From positions 1,178,001 to 1,242,000 of the forward strand of contig CP091739.1 of the NCBI GenBank assembly GCA_022010095.1: a stretch of DNA of 64,000 nucleotides, written 5' to 3'. Shown here in pieces: positions 33,472 to 45,092 of the stretch. The position numbers and the translations under genes were made by a program. The number at the start of each line of letters is the position of its first letter. The first letter of the stretch is position 1. Under the pieces are notes generated by a model. It saw only the letters and a list, made by a program, of their open reading frames with translations, was not told where the DNA came from and searched no databases. The stretch is from Clostridium sp. (GTDB taxonomy: Bacteria > Bacillota_I > Bacilli_A > RF39 > UBA660).

Positions 33472-35608
33472 TTAAGGTTCTAAAACATCAGGCATCTTTA
33501 CATCTTCATTTTTCCTTTTATAACTTTAGGTTTAACATACACTGGATATACTTTAGTAGGCTGTGTTCCTTTTTTAAATAAATGTGTTTGTATTTTAGAT
33601 GATGAAGTAGTTCCGTTAGGTAACATTGGAGGATTACTTCCAACTACTACTTTTGATGCAACTATTCCAGAAGGTCTTTCAAATTTACTATTTTCTTTCA
33701 TTACATTATTAACAATTTCTTTTTGAATTTTAGTTCTTTCTGCCCAAGCATGATTTGCTGTATTATATGTTTTTCTTTGTTAAATTATCATATCCATACC
33801 ATATCGCAACACTATAATCAGGACTAAAAGTAACAGTCCATGCATCTTGAATAACATTTCTTGATAATTTTAATTTCTTTAAAGCAGCCTCATCATAACT
33901 ACTAGTACCAGTTTTTGTTGATATATCTGTTCCCTTAACTTTAACCGATGAACTAGTTACTTTCTTAAGCATATAAGCAATCATATATGCAGTTGTGTCA
34001 CTCATAACATTTTTAGTTTCAAAATTAAATTCGTGAACATCTTCTTTACCACCTGTTTTTATATACAATTTTATTTATACTATGTGCTTCAGTATAATTG
34101 CCTTCGTTACCAAAAGCAGAGTAAGCAGAAGCAAGTTGTACAGGACTTACACCAGTAAATCCACCAATAGAATGTGCTTCATTTATATAATTATTACCAC
34201 CTAAATATTCAGGAACGATACCAAGTGATGTTACAAATGAATTAATTTGTTTATTGTTTAACTTTTGAAATGCTTGAAGGGCACATGTATTTCTTGATCT
34301 AACTAAACATTGTTCAAGAGTTAAGAATCCTTGATAACGGCCATCAACATTTCTCATAACTCCACCACCAGTGTAGCTAACAGGTTTATCAACAAAAGGA
34401 GTATATGTAGACCAATTTTTATATTCAATACCAGGTCCATAATCAAATAATGGCTTTGCAGTACTTCCAGGATGTCTTTTTATTTGAGTGGCATAATTTA
34501 AACTCATTTCACTATTTTTATGTCTACCTGCACCAACAGCAATAATAGCTCCAGTTTTATTATCAACAATACCAATTCCTACTTGAACTTTATCATCTTT
34601 AAACTTATGATTCTTATAAAAATCATTTATAACATTTTGTTTATTAGCATTCATCGTAGAATATATATCCATTGATACAAGATATGGATTATCACCAGTT
34701 CTATCAATCACTTCCTGAACAACTGTATCAATAAATCCTTGATATTTATTAATATTAGTATTATTTTTTTAACAATTATTTCACTTATATCTTTACGTTT
34801 AGCAGCATCCATTTCACTTTCAGTAATATATCCATGTCTATACATTAAATCAATTACTTCGTTTTTTCTTACATTTGTTTTTTCAGGATTAACATATGGG
34901 TCATATTCACCAGGTGCTTGAAACATACCAGCAATCATAGCCGCTTCAACAAGTGTTAAATTACTAATATCTTTATTAAAATATGTTTTAGCAGCAGTAA
35001 CAACTCCATAACTACCAGCACCTAAATATGGAGAATTAACATAAAAATTCCATAATTTCTTCTTTAGAATAATCTTTTTTTCAATATTAAACATAGACAT
35101 ATAAATATCAGTAAACTTACGAACAAGTCCTTTAAAACCATTTGCTTTGGTACTAGTAAAAGTATTTTTAGATACTTGCATTGTTAAAGTAGAAGCGCCA
35201 CCTTCATTAGTACCAGTTAAATAACCAAACCCTGCTTTAGTAAATCTATATATATCAACACCATCATGGGTAAAAAATCTTGAGTCTTCAGTCGCAACAA
35301 TCGCATCAATAAGTACTTCTGGAAGCTCATTATACTTAACAATTTGCCTTTTCTCACTACCTATACTAGCAATCAAATCACCTTTATTATCATAAATATT
35401 AGATGATTCATTTTTTTATAAAGTAATGATGTATTAAATTCAGGAGCATTCATATAAATATACATAGAGAATCCAACAAAAAAACAAGTATACTAGAACA
35501 TATTAAAACAATTAATACCATAGAGATAACACTAACAATATTAAATTTCTTATTATCATTCTTTTTTTATTATTTATATATTTTTTTCTTATTTCTAAAC
35601 TTCTTCAT
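33472..35608 (-). CDS. Class A penicillin-binding protein (glycosyltransferase-transpeptidase)
   Basis: Peptidoglycan polymerase, about 710 residues. The N-terminus has a membrane helix (around 35500). GT51 domain: VATEDSRFFTHDGVDIYRF, GGASTLTMQVSKNTF, LTLVEAAMIAGMFQAP. Transpeptidase domain: HPGSTAKPLFDYGPG (SxxK), RSRNTCALQAFQKL (SxN), TDISTKTGTSSYD (KTG). The C-terminal tail is basic and proline-rich, ending MPDVLEP. Breaks near 35580, 35480, 35410, 34765, 34068 and 33775. Single gene, divergent from the lipid kinase. Confidence 0.93.
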
Positions 35609-35721
35609 AATATTATTATAAACCAAAATTGATATTATATGCTTTACATTTTGAAAAAAACACAAGTTTACTTATATTTTTTTAAGGATGATATAATAAA
35701 ATTATACAAAGGAATGATAAT

Positions 35722-36685
35722 ATGATGAAATGTGTATTAATTTACAATCCAAATAGTGGTAAATTAACAAACAGAAATGATATTAAGAAGTTATACAGAA
35801 TATTTGAAAATTATGGTTATGAAGTAGAAATAATTTATACTGAATACAAAGGTCATGCGAAAGAAATAACTAAAAAATTAAATGATGTAGATTTACTTAT
35901 ATGTGCTGGAGGAGATGGAACTTTAAATGAGGTAATATCTGGTAACATAGAAAGAAGTAAGCCATTATTACTTGGTCATCTTCCACTTGGTAGTGTTAAT
36001 GATGTTGCACATATGTATGGACTTACTGGAAGTACTACAAGAAATTTAGTTATGCTTTTGAATGGAGCAAGAAAAAATATAGATGTATGCCTTTTAAATG
36101 GTAATCCTTTTGTATATGTAGCTTGTATAGGCGCATGGGTAGACATTTCTTATAGTACACCTAGAAAGCTAAAAGAAAAATATGGTAAATTTGCTTATGC
36201 TATATATGGTATAAAACAATTAAAAACACAAAAATTACAATTTTATAACGTGAAATATACAGTTAATGGTGAAACACATGAAGATAGATTTTCATTCATA
36301 TTTATAACTAATTCAAATAGAATTGGCGGTGTTAATAATATATATGATGATGTTAAACTTGATGATAATAAATTCGAAGTATTACTTTGCGATATAAAAA
36401 ATAAATGGGATATTATAAGAGCAGTTCATTATTTAACACATAGAAAGCTTGAAGATATTCCGGTATTTAAATATTTTAAAACTGATAAGATAGAACTTGA
36501 GTTTGATGAGACTCCACCATCATGGTGTATAGATGGAGATGAACTTACTCATAAATCTAAAAGAATTTGAAATAAAAAAATTAATAAAAAAATAATGATA
36601 TGTTACTTCCAACTAAAAAAAATATAGAAAAAAACTATTTGAAAATAACATAGAACCAGATGAACTTGAAGAACTAGATGAATAA
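35722..36685 (+). CDS. Diacylglycerol/lipid kinase family protein
   Basis: DAGK catalytic domain of about 320 residues, phosphorylating a lipid. VLIYNPNSGK at the N-terminus, LLICAGGDGTLNEVISG (GGDGT motif), HLPLGSVNDVAHMYG and WCIDGDELT at the end. An adjacent ATG at 35725 is an alternative start. The last 40 codons shift frame at A runs near 36568-36640. The stop lies in the loop of an AACTAGAT/ATCTAGTT terminator. Confidence 0.9.
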
Positions 36686-36697
36686 TCTAGTTTTTAA
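36672..36697 (+). terminator. Terminator at the end of the lipid kinase gene
   Basis: AACTAGAT-GAATA-ATCTAGTT followed by T run; the gene's stop codon is in the loop. Confidence 0.65.
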
Positions 36698-36752
36698 ATT
36701 GTAAAAAAATATAATTTATATATTATAATATTCATAGAATAGAGGAATAAAG

Positions 36753-37721
36753 ATGGAAATAGTAGTTTCGATAATATTATTGTTAATAGGATTTTTATGT
36801 GCTAATAAAATGTTCAGATATATTTGTAGATGCAGTTAGTTCGATTGCTACTAATTTTAAAATGTCTAAAATGATGATAGCACTTACTGTGGCTGCTTTT
36901 GGTACGTGTGCTCCAGAACTTGCAATCTCTTTTCAAAGTATAAGAGGAGGCTCTGGTGATATAGCACTTGCTAATGTACTAGGAAGTAACGTTGTTAATA
37001 TCTTGTTGATAATAGGATTAGCTGCCATAATATGTCCAATAAAAGTAAAAAAAGAAGTAACTAAAAAAAGAATTACCAATACTACTTGTAGTAACTACAA
37101 TGTTTTTCTTTATCAATAATTTCACATTATATAGGTAGAACACCTGATAGCTTTATATTAAGTAGATCAGATGGTATATTATTTATATTCTTTTTCTTAT
37201 TATTTATATTTTTTATATAGTATCAGTTGTTAAATCTAAACAAGGGCTTTTTGAAAGTAATAAACCACAATTTAGTATGCTAACTTCAATTATTTTAGTA
37301 GTAGGATGCTGTGTTGGAATAATATTTGCAAGTGATTTAGTTGTTGATAATGCAAAAGTTTTAGCAGAAGCACTTAATGTTAGTACAAAGTTTATAACTA
37401 TGACAGTTGTTGTTATTGGAACCTCTCTTCCAGAAATGACTATGACAGTTGTTGCTTCAAAGAAAGGTGAATTTGATATAGCACTTGGCAATATAATTGG
37501 AACAAATATATTTAATATAGGAATAGTTTTAGGACTTCCACTTTTAGTTTATGGTGGATTTTCATCAGTATCATTTTCACTTATTGATGTTTTAGCAGTA
37601 CAACTTGCTGTTTCAGTATTATATTTCTTCTCAAAAAATGATAAGGTATTATCAAGAAAAAGAAGGTATAATTATGATATTGTTATTCTGTTTATATTAC
37701 GGTTATATGCTGATATTTTAA
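36753..37721 (+). CDS. Sodium/calcium exchanger family antiporter
   Basis: CaCA-type antiporter of about 320 residues with two inverted repeats. The alpha-1 motif is ALTVAAFGTCAPELAIS and the alpha-2 motif is MTVVVIGTSLPEMTMTV; each is followed by a second signature, LGSNVVNILLIIG and IGTNIFNIGIVLG. Five hydrophobic helices per repeat. Breaks near 36808, 37055-37110, 37215 and 37660. It stops 10 bases before the G-tract promoter of the BspA-like gene. Confidence 0.88.
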
Positions 37722-37730
37722 AACAAACCT

Positions 37731-37766
37731 TTGTTCGCTTGCAGGGGGGGTAATTTATGCTATACT
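37731..37766 (+). promoter_or_regulatory. Promoter with seven-G tract in the spacer (BspA-like gene 1)
   Basis: TTGTTCGCTTGCA, then seven G (37744-37750), then TAATTTATGC and TATACT. TTGCAG (37739-37744) as -35 and TATACT (37761-37766) as -10 give a 16-base spacer holding the G tract. The same 36-base block, with one change that makes the tract eight G, precedes the second BspA-like gene. Confidence 0.65.
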
Positions 37767-37793
37767 TACTAATGAAAGTAGGGTAGATAAATT

Positions 37794-39342
37794 ATGAAGG
37801 ATAAGAAAATTTTAATTGGGACATCTCTCGTATTGTTATTACTTTTAACAACTGGACTTTCTTATGCGTACTTTAGTACTGCAGTAAAAGGTAATGATAA
37901 TGCAAAAGATGTAATAGTAGAAGCTGGTACTTTGAAACTTACATATACTGATGGGCCAGCAATAAATGCACAAAATATTAAACCAGGTTGGACTACTACT
38001 AAAACTGTTTCAATAAAGAATAATGGAACACTTGATTCAGCGTATAATATTGTATGGCAAGAACTTACAAATACAATTCTTAAAAACGAATTAGTTCTTT
38101 CAGCAACTTGTAAGAGATTAAATTCAAGTGGGATAGTTGAAGGAACGTGTGAACCAATAGATGAACTTCCAGTAAGAACAAAAAGAATAGCAAAAAAAAT
38201 ATTTCAATTGAATCAGGATTCACACACGAATATACATTTACATTCTTATTTAAAAGAAACAAATGTAGAACAAAAATTATAATCAAGGAAAAAGAATTTA
38301 ATGGAGCACTCGGTATAGAGGAGTATAAGAATTTATCACCTGAATCAACATATTGTACTTTTGATGGTGAGCTTATACAAGGTGCTGAATATACAAATGG
38401 GCAATATACTTATAAGTATATGCAAGAATACGATTTAAATGAAACCGGTGACTGGATAAATATATCTAATGAAGGTTGGGGAGTTAGATTAAGCGATAGT
38501 GCTGCAAATGATAACGAAATAACAAGTAAATTATGTACATACATAGATAATAAACCTATTGTATCAATGAAGGGCATGTTTGCTAATGCTACTAATGATT
38601 CATTGAATTCAATAGATTTAAGTAGTTTTAATACAAGCAATGTAACAAATATGAGTTATATGTTTTCTGTTAATCCTGAAGATAGGATTATACTTAGTTC
38701 ATTAGATTTAAGTAGTTTTGATACATCAAATGTAACAGATATGAGTAATATGTTTGGTTCAAGACTTGTTGTGCCATTAGTCTTAAATAATTTTGATACA
38801 AGTAATGTTACAAATATGGCTGCCATGTTTGATAGTTTTGATTCAGTAGATGTGAGTTATTTTGATACTAGTAAAGTAACAAATATGAGTGGAATGTTTT
38901 ATGGTGTAAATAATATATTAGGACTAAATTATTTAAACACAAGTAATGTAACAGATATGAGTGAAATGTTCAAGGATAGCGGCAATGATAGTCCTATGAT
39001 AGACTTAAGTGGTTTTGATACAAGTCATGTTACTAATATGAATCAAATGTTTTGGGGAAGCTATACTTCAACGTTAGATTTAAGTAGCTTTGATACTAGT
39101 AATGTAACAGGTATGAGTGGAATGTTTTTCAGAAAAATGATATCATTAAAAACAATATATGCTAGTGATAAATTTAATACTAATAAAGTTACTAATGGTA
39201 ATATCATGTTTTTCTGGTTGTACTAATCTAGTAGGTGGAGCAGGAACAAAAATACGATGATAAACACATTGACAGTGAATATGCTCGCATAGATGGAGGA
39301 ACAAGTAGTCCTGGTTACTTCACAGCAAAAACAATAAAATAA
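37794..39342 (+). CDS. BspA-like leucine-rich-repeat surface protein 1
   Basis: About 515 residues. A SipW-type signal (ILIGTSLVLLLLLTTGLSYA then YFS) begins a TasA/camelysin-like N-terminal domain, e.g. IKPGWTTTKTVSIKNNGTLD. From 38420 there are about eight repeats of 25-35 residues with the BspA (DUF285) pattern SLDLSSFDTSNVTDMSNMF, ending in LKTIYASDKFNTNKVT and GGTSSPGYFT. BspA-type repeats mediate adhesion to host or other bacteria. No LPxTG or membrane tail is seen, so attachment is unknown. Frame breaks near 38193, 38275 and 39210. Confidence 0.9.
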
Positions 39343-39440
39343 ATATTAAGATAAATTATGAATTATTATATAAGTTGTTTTATATGATAAGAAATAATTT
39401 ATCTTTTTAATTTACAATGATTAATAATCGTGATAATATA
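39343..39440. promoter_or_regulatory. Gap after BspA-like gene 1 with promoter of the plus-strand small RNA
   Basis: TTTACA and TAATAT with 17 bases between them at about 39412-39440 form a promoter directed toward the terminator at 39501. Upstream is an imperfect AGATAAATTATG/AATAATTTATCT hairpin at about 39349-39400 that may end the BspA-like gene. Confidence 0.45.
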
Positions 39441-39446
39441 TATTTA

Positions 39447-39530
39447 GTGAAGTGCTTAACCCCTGATGGCTAGGCATCACAAAGTTTTTTTTGTTTTTTT
39501 GCCTAACTTACAGTGTTAGGCGTTTTTTTA
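39447..39530 (+). ncRNA. Candidate antisense/antitoxin RNA opposite a small hydrophobic peptide gene
   Basis: Predicted about 80-base transcript from the promoter at 39412-39440 to the terminator at 39501-39528. Its 5' part, GAAGTGCTTAACCCCTGATG then GCTAGGC, shares two blocks (TGAAGTGCTTA and GGCTAGGC) with the 5' end of the convergent minus-strand message. Convergent RNAs meeting at a shared terminator are the layout of Fst/TxpA-type type I toxin-antitoxin loci. No expression data; inference from layout. Confidence 0.45.
39501..39528. terminator. Bidirectional terminator of the toxin-like locus
   Basis: GCCTAAC-TTACAGT-GTTAGGC with T runs on both sides. Confidence 0.8.
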
Positions 39531-39599
39531 TTAACCAAAGATGATTAATAAAATGATAATTATGTCTTGAATGAAAATTAATAAATCTTTCTTATCCAT
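39531..39599 (-). CDS. 22-residue hydrophobic peptide, candidate type I toxin
   Basis: Strong GGAGGTG site, 7 bases, then ATG. The peptide starts MDKKDLLIFIQD and continues with an unbroken stretch of Ile and Leu ending in FG: a charged head plus a single membrane helix, as in small membrane-active type I toxins of Gram-positive bacteria. The terminator follows 3 bases after the stop. A divergent leader of about 60 bases contains the shared block GAAGTGCTTA-GGCTAGGC (39640-39668). Could instead be an unrelated membrane microprotein. Confidence 0.5.
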   Translation of the reverse strand: MDKKDLLIFIQDIIIILLIIFG

Positions 39600-39669
39600 A
39601 ATTTCTCACCTCCATTAAATCTTTTTACGATATAAGAGTGGAGACGCCTAGCCTAAGCACTTCAAAAGT

Positions 39670-39932
39670 AATGTATCATATATAAAATATTAAATCAAAT
39701 TACCCAAAATTCAATTTTAGGTTCAAAAGCATATGCCAAAATTAAATAATATAGTTAATAGTCTATCTCAAAAATACAATTATTAAACATAAAATAGTCT
39801 TCAAAAATTGAATTATAGGTTTTTTTAAAAATAAATTTTTTTATATTTTTAAATTTTACACATATTTTTTTAACTTTGTTTGCAATATCATCACTTTTTC
39901 TTTATAATTAAGTATGTAGAATGAGGTGTATT
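39670..39932. other. Gene-free stretch with inverted AATTCAATTTT motif pair
   Basis: AATTCAATTTT at 39708-39718 and its complement AAAATTGAATT at 39804-39814, upstream of the acyl-transferase-like operon. The same pair precedes the ABC exporter at 61261. The rest is A+T-rich and holds no gene. The minus-strand promoter of the small peptide is probably near 39670-39700. Confidence 0.4.
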
Positions 39933-40821
39933 ATGAGAAAATTAGGCGATAGAAAAGATGCTAAAAAGGTAAGAAATCTTGATGGGTTACATAATGTAAT
40001 GATAGATATTAAGCCTGAAAGATGTGATAGTGATGTCTATATGAATAAAGAAATAGATGTTACTAAATTAATAAAATATGTAGAAAAAAATATAAGAAAG
40101 AACATCCTGATGATAAGATTACATACTTTCATGCTTTTGCAATGGCTTTTGCTAAAACAATATACAATAAACCTCTTTTAAATAGATTTGTAGCAAACAG
40201 AACTTTCTATGATAGAAATGATGTTATAATAGCATTCGTGGCTAAAAATAGCATTTGAAGAAGATTCTGAAGAAGTAATGATAAATATAAAAGTAGATAA
40301 AAGATGATAATATATTTACATTAAGAGATAAAATTACTAAAAAGAGTTGCTAAAAATAAGAAATAGTAAAAAAAGGTGAAAAAGAAAGAAAAATACAAAC
40401 AATATAGTTGATGTAGTAGGTAAACTTCCTAAATTAATAAGAATGATAGTAACGGGATCACTTAAATTTTTAGATAAACATGGATGGTTGCCTGAATCTA
40501 TTACTAAAGATAACTTATATTATAGTAGTGTTATTTTTATCAAACTTAGGTAATTTTAAGATTGGCTCTATATATCATAATATTGTTAACTTTGGTACAA
40601 GTTCTATAATTGCTACAATGGGTATGATACATAAATCTAAAGTAATTGATAAAGATGGTAAAGAGAAAATAATAGACGTATGTGATTTTGGAGTTAATAT
40701 GGATGAAAGAATTGCAGATGGATACTATTTTGCTAAATCAATTAAAGTGTTAGAATATATACTTGATAACCCTGAATTACTGGAGGATAGAGCAGATGCA
40801 AGAATCGAAATTGATGAGTAA
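39933..40821 (+). CDS. 2-oxoacid dehydrogenase E2-like acyltransferase domain protein
   Basis: About 290 residues matching the CoA-dependent E2 acyltransferase domain without lipoyl or subunit-binding domains. ITYFHAFAMAFAKTIYNKP, RNDVIIAFVAKIAFEEDSE and FGTSSIIATMGMIHKS fit the fold. The catalytic HxxxDG position reads NMDERIADGYYFAKS: Glu replaces His, so classical acyl transfer is doubtful. GAGGTG site sets the start at 39933 rather than 39921. It overlaps the next gene, an acyl-CoA-synthetase-like enzyme. Breaks near 40090, 40248, 40305-40390 and 40525. Confidence 0.8.
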
Positions 40822-42634
40822 AGAAGAAAAAGAAAGAATTAAAAAAACAAGAAAAAAACTTAAAAAAATTGAAGAGAAAAAAATTTCAAAAAAAGAAATT
40901 AAAAAAAGAAGAAAAAAACTTAATAAGAAAAAAATAATATAAAAAAACACCATGGCTAAAAATACTATAAAGAAGGAGTACCAGCACATTTAAATTATCC
41001 TAAAGGTACAATGGTAGGATACTTTTTAGAAGCAGTAGCAAGATATCCTGAAAATATAGCAATAGAATATTATGGAAGAACATATACATATAGAGCATTC
41101 TATGAAATGATAAGGGACACAGCAAAATCATTAAAGAGTCAGGGTGTAAAAGAAGGAGATACTATTGCTATATGTATGCCTAATACACCAGAAGCATTAC
41201 TTATGTTTTATGCAGCAAATATGGTAGGAGCATTAGTTTCATTAATACATCCATTATCAGCAGAAAAAAAGAAATTCAAAATTATATTAATGGTTCAGGA
41301 GCAACATTTCTTTTATCATTAGATTTAGTATATGATAAAGTTCATAATATAGTAGATAATACATGCATTAAAAAGATAGTTATCGCATCAGCTGGCGACA
41401 GTTTAAAAACAATAAAAAAATTCTTATATAAATTTAAAAATAGAGGTACAGTTCCTAAAAATAGAATTAACTGATGATATAATGACTTGGAATGAATTTA
41501 TAAATTATGGATACGATTATCAAGGTGAAATAGCATGCCTAAAAAGGAGCAAATGATCCTGCGGTTATACTTTATAGTGGAGGAACTAGTGGTGATCCTA
41601 AAGGAATATTACTTACTAATATGAATTTTAATGCTTTAGCACTAAGCTCACATAAAATGATAGAGCAGTCAGGTGAAGGTGAATCTATACTTGCGATACT
41701 TCCAATATTTCATGGATTTGGTCTTGGAGTATGTATACATACAACACTTGGTTGTGGTATGAGAGTAGTATTAATACCAAATTTTTAATCCTAAAAGATT
41801 TTTGGAAAGCTACTTCATAAACATAAAATATCAATTGTATGTGGAGTTCCATCATTATTTGAATCACTTACTAAAACATCGATGGGAAAAAATGATTTAT
41901 CAAAACTTAAGAGTGCGATAAGTGGTGGAGACTTTATGTCAAAAGATTTGAAGAATAAAGTTGATACATATTTTCGTGAACATGGAAGTAATGCTGAAAT
42001 AAGAGTTGGTTATGGCCTTACTGAAGCAAGTGCTGCGATATGTGTTACACCTACAGGCGAATATAGAGAAAGTTCAATAGGAGTACCATTTCCTGATACA
42101 TATATAAAAGTAGTAAGAGTTGGAACTCATGATGAAGTACCATATGGAGAAGATGGAGAAATATGTATAAGCGGACCAACTGTTATGATGGGATACTTAA
42201 ATAACCTAGAAGAAACTATTCAAACATTACAAATACATGAAGATGGTAGAACTTGGCTTCATACTGGAGATGTTGGTTCTATGGATAAAGATGGATTTGT
42301 ATATTTTAAACAAAGAGTTAAAAGAATAATAATTTCTAATGGATATAATTTATATCCATCACATATAGAAACAATAATAAATAGTCATCCTGATGTGTTT
42401 ACAAGTACAGTAATAGGTATTCCTCATCCTAAAAAGGTACAGGTAGCAAAAGCATATATTGTACTTAAAGATGGAGTTAAGCCTAGTAAAGATGTTGAAA
42501 AAAGTATAAGACTTCATTGTGAAAAGAATTTAGCAAGATATTCATTACCTGCAGTATATGAATTTAGAGAATCACTTCCTAAAACATTAGTAGGTAAAGT
42601 AGCATATAGAGAACTTGAAAAAGAATCAAAGTAA
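40796..42634 (+). CDS. Acyl-CoA/AMP-forming synthetase
   Basis: ANL-superfamily ligase of about 600 residues. A lysine-rich N-terminal 50 residues precede WLKYYKEGVPAHLNYP; GRTYTYRAFYEMI, then ILYSGGTSGDPKGILLTN (P-loop), LPIFHGFGLGV, GYGLTEASA, and LHTGDVGSMDKDGFVYFKQR then IISNGYNLYPSHIE are the adenylation motifs; LVGKVAYREL carries the catalytic Lys. Probably activates a fatty or other carboxylic acid. The start overlaps the E2-like gene. At 40954-40960 a run of five A must be four to keep the frame. Confidence 0.9.
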
Positions 42635-42642
42635 GGAGAAAT

Positions 42643-44059
42643 ATGAAAAAATATGATGTAGCAATAATAGGTGCAGGTCCTGGAGGATTATTTTGTGCTT
42701 ATGAATTAATTCAAAACAATAAGAATTTAAAAAGTAGCTTTAATTGATAAAGGACACAAAGCAGAAACAAGAATGTGTCCAATGAAAGTTAATGGTGGAA
42801 AATGTGTTAATTGTAAAGTATGCCAAATATTATCTGGATATGGAGGTGCTGGAACTTTCTCTGATGGAAAACTTAATTTTATTCCTAAATTAGGTAAAAA
42901 GTGATTTATTTAAATACATGAGTGAAAGTGAAGCATATAACTTAATAGATGATACTGAAAAAATATTTAATAAATTTCATATGGATAGTGAAATATATCC
43001 ATCTAACCTAGATGAAGCATTTCAATTAAAAAAAGAAGTTGCTAAAACAGGAGCAAGACTTCTTCTTATAAAGCAAAAACATTTAGGTAGTGATAAATTA
43101 CCAACATATATTAAAGAATTCACTGATTATTTAGAGAATCATGGAGTAGAAATATATGAGAATGCTAATGTAGTTGACATACAAAGTGAATCTAAAAAAA
43201 TAAACATAAAATAATATTTGAAAAAAAGGAGAAGAAATAGAATCTTCTAAAGTAGTTGTTGCTCCTGGTAGAACTGGTGCTAAATGGATACAAGAGTTAT
43301 CTGATAAATATAGTATTCCATATACTAGCCAAAGTATAGAAATAGGAGTAAGAGTAGAAGTACGTAAAGAAATACTTGAAGATATTACAAATGTTATATA
43401 TGATCCAACTATATTTATTAAAAACAGATACTTATAGTGATGAAATAAGAACATTTTGTACTAATCCAGGAGGATTTGTAGCAAAAGAAAATTATTATGG
43501 ATTCATATGTGTTAATGGACACTCATTAAAAGATATAAAATCTAACAATTCAAACTTTGCATTTATAAGTAAGGTAGGTCTTACAGAACCAGCTACAAAT
43601 ACTAGACTTTATGGAGAAAGTATTGCTAGAATAGCAAACGTGCTAGGAGATGGCAAACCAATTATACAATCATTACGTGATCTTAAAAAAGGTAGAAGAA
43701 GTGAATGGAAAAGAATTAATAAAGGATTTATTGAACCAACACTTAAAGATTGTGTAGCAGGAGATCTTGCATTAATACTACCTCATAGAATAATAACAAA
43801 TATATTAGAAGGATTAGAAAAAAACTTGATAAAATAATACCAGGTGTTAATAATGATGAAACATTACTTTATGGACCAGAAATAAAATTCTTTAGTAATG
43901 AAATAACAACAAATAATAAATTTAAATTAGAAGATTATGATATATATTTTATAGGTGATGGTGCTGGTAAAGCAGGTAACATAGTAACAGCTGCCGCAAC
44001 AGGATTGGTAGCTGCAAGAGATATATTAGATAATACAAAGAAAACTATGAAAAAAATAA
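42643..44059 (+). CDS. FAD-dependent oxidoreductase
   Basis: About 470 residues, starting KKYDVAIIGAGPGGLFCAYE (FAD GxGxxG). Four Cys follow in RMCPMKVNGGKCVNCKVCQ, a possible metal or redox site, then LSGYGGAGTFSDGKLN. SSKVVVAPGRTGAKW and YFIGDGAGKAGNIVTAAATG form the second nucleotide-binding part. This is the NAD(P)/FAD dehydrogenase family often found in gut Firmicutes. Third gene of a likely operon with the E2-like and synthetase genes. GGAG site 6 bases upstream. Breaks near 42730, 42900, 43220, 43430 and 43825. Confidence 0.85.
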
Positions 44060-44072
44060 TTCATAGTTTTTT
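44041..44072 (+). terminator. Terminator after the FAD oxidoreductase
   Basis: AAACTATGAA and TTCATAGTTT stem followed by T run; the gene's end is inside it. Confidence 0.7.
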
Positions 44073-44151
44073 TGAATGTAATTTTTTTCCTTTTAAATAA
44101 AGTTAATATATGCTAGAATACAAAGTTAATAGAAAGGCAAAAAAAGCATAT

Positions 44152-45092
44152 ATGAAAAAGATTACTAACAAATGTACTTTTTATTTCATAAAGATTCAGA
44201 AATACTAAAAATTACTCTTTAATAATATAGATTATTATAAGAATGTATCACGTATTATATATAGTGAATGTAAAGATTATCAGGATGAATTAGTAGAAAA
44301 AAGAAATAAAATAAATTATATGTCACTTAGTGAAACACTTAATATAGTAAAAAGATTTCTTAATGAAAATTAATCCAGAATATCCAATATTATTAGAAGA
44401 ACTTATGAATAATGGTGTTGTTAATATATATGATATAACTGATGAAAAAAAGCTTAAAGAATATGGTGATGAAGCTTATTATGCAAGACATGATGGTAAT
44501 CATACAATAAACATACCACTTTATCATGATATAAATGATGCCTTTACTATAGTACATGAATTTATGCATTATATAGTTTGCCTAAATGGAGTTTCAGTTG
44601 ATGGATTCTTACTTACAGAAGCAATATCAATATCACATGAAATGTTATTTTACGACTATTTAAAACAAAATAAATTATATGAAGAATATTTATCATCTCC
44701 AATATCACTTAGATTACTTAGTATAAAAGATAAATCAAATGCAATGTTAAATGTAATAAAAAGAATATGAAAGTGAAAGAAGTAAATCATTTATGTTAAC
44801 AACTTTAGAGGAATCTAGTGAAGAAGCATCTAAAAAAACCTTTTATGATTTATCTGCTAAAAATAATATATTTAACAGGAGAAACACTTGCGATACAAAT
44901 ATATCATTATTATAAATTAGGACTTATTACTATAGAAGACTTACAAGAATTAATTAGACTTATTAATAATAATGAACATTTGGAAAGTTTAAATCTTATA
45001 TTTAAAAGTATTCCAACTACTGAAGATATAAGAGAGTCTATAATATATATAAGAAATGAACTATTAAAAAAAATTGTGAAAAAGACTATTAA
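44152..45092 (+). CDS. Putative M3-like metallopeptidase
   Basis: About 310 residues. DAFTIVHEFMHYIVCLNG holds HEFMH (HExxH), and GFLLTEAISISHEMLFYDYL follows about 30 residues later with the third ligand Glu, the gluzincin arrangement of oligoendopeptidase-type M3 enzymes. TLEESSEEASKKTFYDLS and TGETLAIQIYHYYKLG are helical parts of the same domain. It is about half the size of a normal PepF, lacking most of the N-terminal lobe. Cytoplasmic, no signal. Breaks near 44180-44220, 44368 and 44765-44860. Confidence 0.65.

Noticed and set aside
36799..37119. Antisense reading frames in murF, ddl, ychF, BspA-like and exchanger genes
   Set aside because: They mirror conserved genes on the other strand, lack ribosome sites and show no recognisable domains.
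38600..39130. Repeated DNA resembling a CRISPR or tandem array
   Set aside because: The repeats are in frame and encode BspA-type repeats of the two surface proteins; spacers are not unique. No CRISPR array or cas gene seen.
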